From Castor canadensis (lineage: Eukaryota > Chordata > Mammalia > Rodentia > Castoridae): 64,000 bases of DNA. Positions 58,180 through 64,000 of this stretch are shown piece by piece. Within the stretch, counting starts at the first letter, position 1. Each line of letters opens with the position of its first letter. Under the pieces are notes generated by a model, which worked only from the letters and a program-made list of their open reading frames with translations, was not told where the DNA came from and ran no database searches. The stretch spans positions 155,635,973 to 155,699,972 of the forward strand of contig NC_133389.1 of the NCBI RefSeq assembly GCF_047511655.1. The letters are read 5' to 3'. The position numbers were made by a program, and so were the translations under genes.

Positions 58180-58285
58180 GGTAGTGCACACCTGTCAGCA
58201 CTCAGGAGGCAGAGGCAGGAAGATGAAGCGCTCAAGGCCAGCTTGGGCTACATAAAGAGACCCTGCCTCAAAAAACAGGAATAGT
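58180..58285 (+). repeat. B1-like monomer SINE
   Basis: 'gtggtagtgcacacctgtca', 'ggaggcagaggcaggaagat', 'aaggccagcttgggctacat', then a short A tail. Confidence 0.85.
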
Positions 58286-58344
58286 CAGACTGAAGAAAAG
58301 GCTTTGAGAGTTTTTCATATAGAGGTAATAGGTGAAACAACAAC

Positions 58345-58364
58345 AGTTTAGAGTGCTTGCTTCA

Positions 58365-58409
<45 letters not shown>

Positions 58410-58481
58410 GGCTCCTGCGCGAAGATAACATGCAAATTCGTGAAGCGTTCCATAAAAAAAAAAAAAAAAAAAAAGTTTAGA
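58345..58481 (+). repeat. Target-site duplication bracket of the U6 copy
   Basis: agtttaga occurs directly before the U6 sequence (58345-58352) and again after its A run (58474-58481). Confidence 0.8.
58353..58453 (+). pseudogene. U6 snRNA retropseudogene
   Basis: 101 bases match U6 spliceosomal RNA nearly end to end, including 'cagcacatatactaaaattg', 'atacagagaagattagcatg' and 'gcaaattcgtgaagcgttcc'. I count about seven substitutions against the vertebrate U6 consensus from memory, all C-to-T, G-to-A or A-to-G. The terminal T run of a pol III gene is absent. Instead a 21-base A run follows (58454-58474), and an 8-base target duplication brackets the copy. No TATA box or PSE is visible upstream. 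It is a processed copy made by L1 machinery, antisense in an INO80D intron, and not expected to be functional. Confidence 0.95.
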
Positions 58482-59040
58482 TACTCCAAGGGAACCTGCC
58501 ACTCTAAAGCAACTACCACACTTGCTTGTTGTGTGCTACTCACCTATGGTTGCATCATTGGCCTCAAAAGAAGTGAAGGAAATTTCTTCCCAAACGGCTT
58601 GGTCAAAAAAAGAAATAAATAATAACAGAAATAACTCAGAACTGAAGCTAAAGTTGGACACAGGGAACAAAAGGAGGGAAATGGACTGCTATCAGGGCAT
58701 TGGCTGAAACAAAGTGCTGATACAGTTTGGTTGTAAAAAAATGAAATAGCTGAAACTTAGATCCAGAAGTCCAGACCTACAAAGCGAAATGTATTATGCA
58801 AATGAGGAAGTAAGCCACTTTGCATGACAAAAAGAAAAATTGAATAAATGACATATTTAGACTTGCGAGGACTCCAAAGGTTGGAATTATGAATATAAAT
58901 TTGTTACGTATGAGATATATAAAGGATGGATTTGCAAAGATAAAAAAGCAATAAAAAAAAAAAAAAACTAACAAGAATGGTAAAGTAGACCAGAAAAGAA
59001 AATAAAGGGAACCCCTATAAATACAACATACAGATATGTG

Positions 59041-59125
59041 TTGGGGGGACTATACTAGGGTTTGAATTCAGGGGATTTGTGCTTTCTGGGCAGGTGCTCC
59101 GCCACTCAAACCATGCCTTCAGTCC
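59041..59125 (-). repeat. ID-type SINE
   Basis: A reverse ID: 'tagggtttgaattcagggga', 'ctttctgggcaggtgctccg', 'ccactcaaaccatgcc'. Confidence 0.8.
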
Positions 59126-59149
59126 TTAAGAAAAGTATTTTAAGTGAAA

Positions 59150-59300
59150 ATTCCATATAAATTTTACCCCAAATCATGTCCATCTTCACTAGTTCTATTC
59201 AATATTTTACTGAAGATTGTAGTTGGTACAATTAGGCCAGATACAATAAAAAGGGAAGTAAAACTGCCATACTTGCAAATGACGTAATTGTTTACAAAGA
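59150..59300 (+). repeat. Old L1 ORF2 relic (reverse-transcriptase region)
   Basis: 'ctattcaatattttactgaa', then 'gtaaaactgccatacttgca' and 'aatgacgtaattgt', parallel the ORF2 stretch at about 11240-11370 of the full-length L1. The frame is broken. Confidence 0.6.
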
Positions 59301-59301
59301 A

Positions 59302-59610
59302 AATCATGACTGCAGTTGTGGCTCAAGTGGTAGAGCACCTGCTTTGCAAGTGCAAAGCCCTGAGTTAAAACCAGGTCCACCAAAAAAAAAAAAAAAAATC
59401 AGGCACCTATGACTCATGCCTATAATCCAAACTACTTGGGAGGCTGAGATCAGGAAGACTGTAGTTTAAGGACAAATAGTTCACAAAACCCCATACCCAA
59501 AATAACCAGATCTAAATGGACTAGCAGTGTGGCTCAAGCAGTAGAGTACCTGCTTTGCAAGTGTGAAGTCCTAAGTTCAAACCCCAGTCCCACCAGAAAA
59601 AAAAAAAAAA
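59302..59610 (+). repeat. Type-B ID SINE followed by type-B dimeric SINE
   Basis: 59302-59398 is an ID ('cctgctttgcaagtgcaaag', 'aaaccaggtccacc'). 59399-59610 is a dimer with linker 'ccaaaataaccagatctaaa' and right unit 'gtgtggctcaagcagtagag'. Both carry type-B wording. Confidence 0.88.
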
Positions 59611-59910
59611 TTGTAAAGTTTATCAAAAAAAAAAAAATCTGTAAGTAAGGTCAAAGTAACTCTAGACGTGGGGAGAGTACAGGAGAAGGAAGGACAGGGA
59701 AAGGCTGATCAACAGCTCCCATGTTGCAGTTATACAGGAGCCAGAAGTTCTGGTGCTGTGCTGTGCAATACCATGACTAGAGATAATCAAATCCATATCT
59801 CACAAAGCTAGAAGACAGGATTTTGAAGGTTTCCATCATAAAGAAATAATAAATGTTTGAAGACAAAGAAATCTATAAGTACTAAATAAATTTATCAAAA
59901 CTGCAGTATA

Positions 59911-60012
59911 TACTAGGCACGGGGATGCATACATGTAATTCTACACTCAGAAAGCTGAGGCAAGAGGATAGCCAGTAAGTGGCAAGTCTGGGTTATACCC
60001 TGTCTCAAAAAA
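59911..60012 (+). repeat. B1-like monomer SINE
   Basis: 'gcacggggatgcatacatgt', 'cagaaagctgaggcaagagg', 'ataccctgtctcaaaa'. Confidence 0.8.
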
Positions 60013-60402
60013 ATTTCTTGTTAAATTGCCATTTGTATTGATGATTGTAAGTCAACTAACAACAAACTACTAGCAAATACTAGCAATAATCTCCTGATAA
60101 ATATTTGGAGCCTCATCACCCCCAAAAAAATTGTGAAAAAAGAAATAAGTTGCAAGGCTGAAATCTCTGAATTTCTAGACTTACTCTATAACCACAGAAA
60201 TTAAGTAATTAAGTCTAGAAGTAGCCTAAAAGTTTTTAAAAAATTATCCAATGGAACAGAATAGAAAGTTCAAAAATAAGTTAATACACCAATGTGGTCA
60301 CACAAACATACCAAGGCAAAATGAATGGGAAGTGAAAGATGACTCTTGACCCCAACCACACCATGTGAAAAAGTTAGATGACATGAGCCAAAGATCTAAT
60401 TG

Positions 60403-60517
60403 TTTTTTTTTGAAGACAGGGTCTTATTATGTAGCCCAGACTGCCCTTGAACTTGCAATCCTCACCTCAGTCTCCTGAGTGCTAGGATTACAGTTATAGA
60501 CCATCATGCTTGGCTCA
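60403..60517 (-). repeat. B1-like monomer SINE
   Basis: A poly(T) start, 'agacagggtcttattatgta', 'gagtgctaggattacag', ending 'catgcttggct'. It is inserted within the old L1 relic. Confidence 0.85.
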
Positions 60518-60767
60518 CAGATCCAAACTTTAAACCTAAAGTTAAGCCTACTAAGTTCCTAAATTTTTCTCAAAAGGAGAAAAATTCTTACAACTTTTGA
60601 ATAGTCAAAGACATTTAAAAACAGTACACAGAAAGTATTAACCATAAAAAAGAAATGCAGTAAATTAAGACTTTCTAATATTCAAACCTTGCACTCATCA
60701 AGAGATATCCGTAAGAGGGAGGGGGAAGAGATTAAGAAAGAGTAATACAAAGGGTGAGTTTGATCAA

Positions 60768-60990
60768 AGGCTGGTGAGATGGCTCAAGTAGTAGAATGCC
60801 TGCCTAGCAAGAGGCCCTGAGTTCAAGCCTCCCTCTCCCTCAACCGCCCCCCCCCGCCAAAAAAAAACAAGAGTCCTAATCACATGTCTGCTCATCCCAT
60901 CTACTGATGTATCGAAAAGGAGGTGGGGCTGGGGTAGAAGTTTAATAGTACGAGGCCCAGGTTTCAAGCCCTAGCACTGGGCGGGAAGAA
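60768..60990 (+). repeat. Two ID-type SINEs
   Basis: 60768-60868 ('gctggtgagatggctcaagt', 'aatgcctgcctagcaagagg') has a C-rich then A-rich tail. 60928-60990 is diverged ('ggtttcaagccctagcactg'). Confidence 0.75.
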
Positions 60991-61159
60991 GAGTCAAAAG
61001 ACATACTTCCAGAAAAGCAAACTTTCAAAAAAAGATTTTGAATGTCCAATAGTAAGTCTATGCAAAAGAGAGCAACATCATCAATTATCAAAGAAATGCA
61101 GAGTCAAATGGCAATGAGATAGATACCACTTCACACCTCATAAGAACAAGTAGGGTTTG

Positions 61160-61224
61160 AAGGGCCAGGGGTTCAGCGCAGTGGTAGAATGCTTGCCTAG
61201 CACTCAGGGGGAGGCCCTGGGTTT
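61160..61224 (+). repeat. ID-type SINE, 3' end missing
   Basis: 'ggggttcagcgcagtggtag', 'aatgcttgcctagcactcag'. The text stops at 'gccctgggtttca', where the LTR begins. Confidence 0.75.
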
Positions 61225-61575
61225 CATGGTTTCAATGTGTTCCCTAATTCATTGATCTCAATGCCAAGGTGTAGGGAGGTGGAGCAGTTAGGAGGTCTTT
61301 AGGTCCTTAAAAGAGAACAATGTCTTCCTCTCAGGGTGTATTAATTCTTGCAGGACTGGACTGGTTACTGTGAGAGGTGGTAGTTACAAAGCAAGACCAC
61401 TCGTCGGGTTGTGTTTCCTCTGCAGTGTCCACCTGCTCTTCTGCCATGGTATGACACACATGTGGCTCTCACCAAAAGGCAAGCAGATTGCCAGCAGCAG
61501 CCTCCAGAAATGTATGCAAAAATAAACCTCATTCATTATAATTCAGTCAGTCAACAGAAAACAAACTAAGATAAA
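61225..61575 (+). mobile_element. MaLR-like solo LTR
   Basis: It opens TGGTTTCAATGTG, contains 'actggttactgtgagaggtg' and 'gttacaaagcaagaccac', has an AATAAA (about 61521-61526, 'aaaaataaacctcattc') and ends 'aaacaaactaagata'. This is the plan of a forward MaLR/MST-type LTR of about 350 bases. There is no internal region and no coding sequence. The target duplication is not clear. Confidence 0.68.
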
Positions 61576-61852
61576 TACCTAAAACTAAACAACTGATACC
61601 TCCAAATGTTGGAAAGGATATTGAGCAATGAAAATGCTCATATGCTCTGGTAGGAGTGTAAAATGGTACAAACACTTCAGAAAACAAACCTCTTGTAAAA
61701 CTGAATACTCATCTGGAGTATGCTCCTTGTTGCAGTTGGGAAACAGACACAAATAGACTGAAAGTAAATAGATAGAAAGGATTGATATGCAAACAGCAAC
61801 AGTGAAAGTATGAAAGTAGATATATTAATGTAAGACAAAATATACCTCAGTT

Positions 61853-61973
61853 TGGGCACAGTGATGCACACCTATAATCACAGCACTCAAGGGGCTAAGG
61901 CATCATGAGGATCTCAAGTTCAAGGCTAGCCTGGGCAAGACACTATCTCAAAATAAAAGCAAAAAAAAAAAAG
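61853..61973 (+). repeat. B1-like monomer SINE
   Basis: 'gggcacagtgatgcacacct', 'aaggctagcctgggcaagac', then an A tail. Confidence 0.85.
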
Positions 61974-61984
61974 GATAAACTATA

Positions 61985-62280
61985 CATCAAAAGGCCATAT
62001 ACTGTACAATTCCATTTATTTAATAGCAAGAACCAATACATCTATAGACAAAGAAAACAGATCTGTGGTTGATGAGGTCAGGAAAAAAGATAATGAAGAA
62101 TGACTAATGAATACTTCATGGGTATGAGGTTTCCTTTTGGGAAGATGAAAAGGTTCTGGAACTACATATAGTGATGATTACACAATATTATGAATGTACT
62201 AAATGCCTATAAGCTATACCCTTTATAAAAGTTAAAATTGTGGATTTTGTTATGTGTATTTACCATAAAAATATTGATCC
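61985..62280 (+). repeat. Old L1M-type 3' UTR fragment
   Basis: 'acatcaaaaggccatatact', 'gaggtttccttttgggaaga', 'gaaaaggttctggaactaca' and 'ttacacaatattatgaatgt' match the well-known 3' end of old mammalian L1 families. Confidence 0.72.
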
Positions 62281-62381
62281 GCTCAAAAAGAATGAAATTT
62301 GAGAAATTTATAAATATGTAATTAAGCATACTCCTATATAATCAATGGGCCAAAAATATAAATCACAAAGAAAATAAGAGC

Positions 62382-62840
62382 TGGGTATGGTGATGCATGC
62401 CTGTAATCCTAGTACTTGGGAGACTAGGCAGGAGGATCAAGAGTTTGAGCCCAACCTGGGCTACACACTGAGTTCAAGACCTGCCTTAGCCACATGGCAA
62501 GGCTGTGGATCAAAAAACCCAAAATATGCCAAGTGCCAGTGGCTCACGCCTATAATCCTAGCTACACAGGAGGCAGAGATCAGGAGGATCATGGTACAAA
62601 AACAACCTGGGCAAACAGTTCAAGAGACCCTACCTCAAACAACAACAACAACAAAATCACAAAAAAGGGCTGGTAGAGTGACTCAAAGCGTAGGCCCTGA
62701 GTTTAAATCCCAGTACCGCAAAAAAATACAGCAGGCAGAGTGGCTCAAATTAGTAAAAATGGCTTGAGTGGTAAGAGTGGCTGCCTAGCAAGTGCGAGGC
62801 CCTGAGTTCAAACCCCAGTGCTGCCAAAAGAAGAAAGAAA
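62382..62840 (+). repeat. SINE cluster: B1, type-C dimer, ID
   Basis: 62382-62515 is B1-like ('gctgggtatggtgatgcatg'). 62524-62728 is a type-C dimer ('agtgccagtggctcacgcct', 'gtgactcaaagcgtaggccc'). 62757-62840 is an ID ('ctgcctagcaagtgcgaggc'), preceded by a partial copy of its own start. Confidence 0.87.
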
Positions 62841-63020
62841 AAAAGAGTAAGGTGAGAAAGCTCCAAATACAAAAATAAAAGTAAAATATTTTGAGATAAC
62901 CAAAAATGAAGCACAGATACCATAACTTACTGATGAAGTTTATCAAGAAACTTCATCCTCTTCAGCTCTAAACATCTATGTTTAAAAAGAAAGATGCCAA
63001 ACCATTCTATAATTTAAGAA

Positions 63021-63130
63021 ACTAGGTGGTATGGCTCAAGCAACAGAGCGCCTAATTTGCAAGTGAGAAGCCCTAAGTTCAAACGCCAGTTCACATACAT
63101 GCACACATACACACACAACCCCCCCCAAAA
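63021..63130 (+). repeat. ID-type SINE, type B, with (CA)n-like tail
   Basis: 'ggtggtatggctcaagcaac', 'gcctaatttgcaagtgagaa', 'aagttcaaacgccagttcac', then cacacatac text and an A run. Confidence 0.83.
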
Positions 63131-63331
63131 AAAAAACTAGAAAAAAACAGAAGAAATAAATACATGAAAAAAAAAAAAAGAAACTATGGTAGCAAAAAAA
63201 ATCAGTGATACAGACATTGGTTCTCAGAAATGATAAACAAAATTTCAAGCTAGATGGGGGGGGAATTAGGACTAAAAAAATTAGGAATGAAAAAGTAGAT
63301 TTGATCTACCTATGTTAAAGAAAAGAAAAAA

Positions 63332-63530
63332 AGCCAGGTGCTGGTGGCTCACTCCTGTAATCCTAGCTATTCAGAAGGCAGAGATCAAGAAGATCTCTGT
63401 TCAAAGTCAGCCCAGGCAAATAATTTAAGAGACCCTATCTCAAAAAAATACCCAACACACACACACAAAAAAAAAACAAGGCTGGAGGAGTGGCTCAAGT
63501 GGTATAGTGCCTGCTACCCCAGTACCAAAA
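63332..63530 (+). repeat. B1-ID dimeric SINE, ID part internally deleted
   Basis: 'gccaggtgctggtggctcac', 'gaccctatctcaaaa', then 'gctggaggagtggctcaagt' running straight into 'gcctgctaccccagtacc'. This deletion differs from type C. Confidence 0.87.
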
Positions 63531-63574
63531 GAAAAGAAAAAAGACTATAAGGAATATTAATTTTGAAAAGTACG

Positions 63575-63720
63575 GCAATATAGCTGGGGATGGTAAGTAG
63601 ATGCCTGTAGCCTCAGCTACTTGGGAGACTAAGGAAGGAGAATCACAAGTTCAAAACCAGTGCCTGCCTGGAATGTGCAAGGACCTGGGTTTGACCCTCA
63701 GTACTGCCAAAAGAAAAAAA
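63575..63720 (+). repeat. B1-like monomer joined to an ID 3' end
   Basis: 'agctggggatggtaagtaga' and 'cttgggagactaaggaagga' are B1-like. 'gtgcctgcctggaatgtgca' and 'cagtactgcc' are ID-like. It is probably a truncated dimer. Confidence 0.65.
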
Positions 63721-63990
63721 AGGCATCAATAAATTAGATAATGAAGATGAAATAGACAAGTTTGTAGATAGACAGAAGCTTCTGAATTTAACTGAAAAAG
63801 AAAATGAAAATGTAAATAAATTTAAAACAAGAGACTATATTAGTAACAAAAAACTTCCCACAAAGAAAAAAAAGCCCACACCACCAAATGGCTTCACTGG
63901 TTAGTTAAAATAAGAATTTAAAGAACTACCATATTAGATTTAAACACAAAAATATCAATGATCACACTAAATTTAAATGATCTGAACACT
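63721..63990 (+). repeat. Old L1 ORF2 relic
   Basis: 'caccaaatggcttcactggt', preceded by 'aaaacttcccacaaagaaaa', parallels the ORF2 stretch at about 10640-10690 of the full-length L1. It is diverged and not open, and runs towards the window edge. Confidence 0.5.
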
Positions 63991-64000
63991 ACAAATTAAA

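Larger units (their letters stand above)
60020..61850 (+). repeat. Old L1 ORF2 relic, interrupted by younger inserts
   Basis: Diverged pieces follow ORF2 order on the plus strand: about 60240-60360 ('atggaacagaatagaaagtt'), 61010-61150 ('atcaaagaaatgcagagtca') and 61585-61740 ('gtaggagtgtaaaatggtac'). A B1, ID copies and an LTR sit between them. With 59150-59300 and 61985-62280 they look like one old L1 copy. Confidence 0.6.
54504..64000 (-). other. INO80D: INO80D intron, 3' part (over 9.5 kb, continues past the window)
   Basis: The acceptor is at 54505-54504. The donor and all N-terminal exons are not in the window, and no frame here resembles them. The content is SINEs, old L1 debris, a MaLR-like LTR and a U6 retropseudogene. 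54540-55520 and 57100-58170 show no recognised feature. Confidence 0.8.

Noticed and set aside
58353..58453. Functional U6 snRNA gene
   Set aside because: There is no T-run terminator, no visible TATA or PSE, several substitutions, and an A tail with target duplication. It is a retropseudogene.
54504..64000. Search for the N-terminal INO80D exons and cysteine cluster
   Set aside because: No frame with splice sites resembles the N-terminal domain. The frames here derive from SINEs and L1 relics, so the exons must be beyond the window.

Overview
The window is mammalian nuclear DNA from a rodent. Coding DNA is sparse, exons have GT-AG introns, and the sequence is packed with short retroposons of two kinds. 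One kind is a tRNA-like (ID-type) monomer of about 75-90 bp, with wording such as 'gtggctcaagtggtagag'. The other is a 7SL/B1-like monomer ('tgtaatcctagctactcagg'). They often occur fused 7SL-then-ID as a dimer. This B1-ID dimer architecture fits a non-murid rodent. From memory of its repeat wording I favour a beaver-like (Castor) genome, but the species is inference.

The only protein-coding host gene I recognise is INO80D, on the minus strand. It encodes a metazoan subunit of the INO80 chromatin-remodelling complex. Six coding exons are present, listed 5' to 3' on the minus strand: 54503-54279, 48716-48607, 46342-46209, 38950-38733, 37798-37641 and 35567-34402. Every junction is GT-AG and every codon phase agrees. 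Together they encode about 670 C-terminal residues, ending in TGA at 34404-34402. A 3' UTR of roughly 10.4 kb follows, ending near an AATAAA at 23991-23986. It is strikingly poor in retroposons. The N-terminal exons (about 350 residues) must lie beyond position 64000, so the intron entering at 54504 is longer than 9.5 kb.

Positions 1 to about 23,960 are intergenic, downstream of INO80D. They contain a full-length L1 (6554-13564) with good target-site duplications, an open ORF1 and an ORF2 interrupted by one in-frame stop. They also contain an LTR-internal-LTR MaLR-type element (18819-20962), two candidate LTRs and many SINEs. The INO80D introns hold about sixty SINE units, a 5'-truncated L1 nested inside a dimeric SINE (43599-45315), a DNA-transposon relic, old L1 debris, a MaLR-like LTR and a U6 snRNA retropseudogene (58353-58453).

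I see no operon, CRISPR array, toxin or other self-contained novel system. The observations most worth following up are the SINE subfamily structure (a shared internal deletion and a trimeric form), the nested L1 with a doubled 3' end, the architecture of the L1 5' UTR, the long (UG)n tract just downstream of an INO80D 5' splice site, and the very long 3' UTR.
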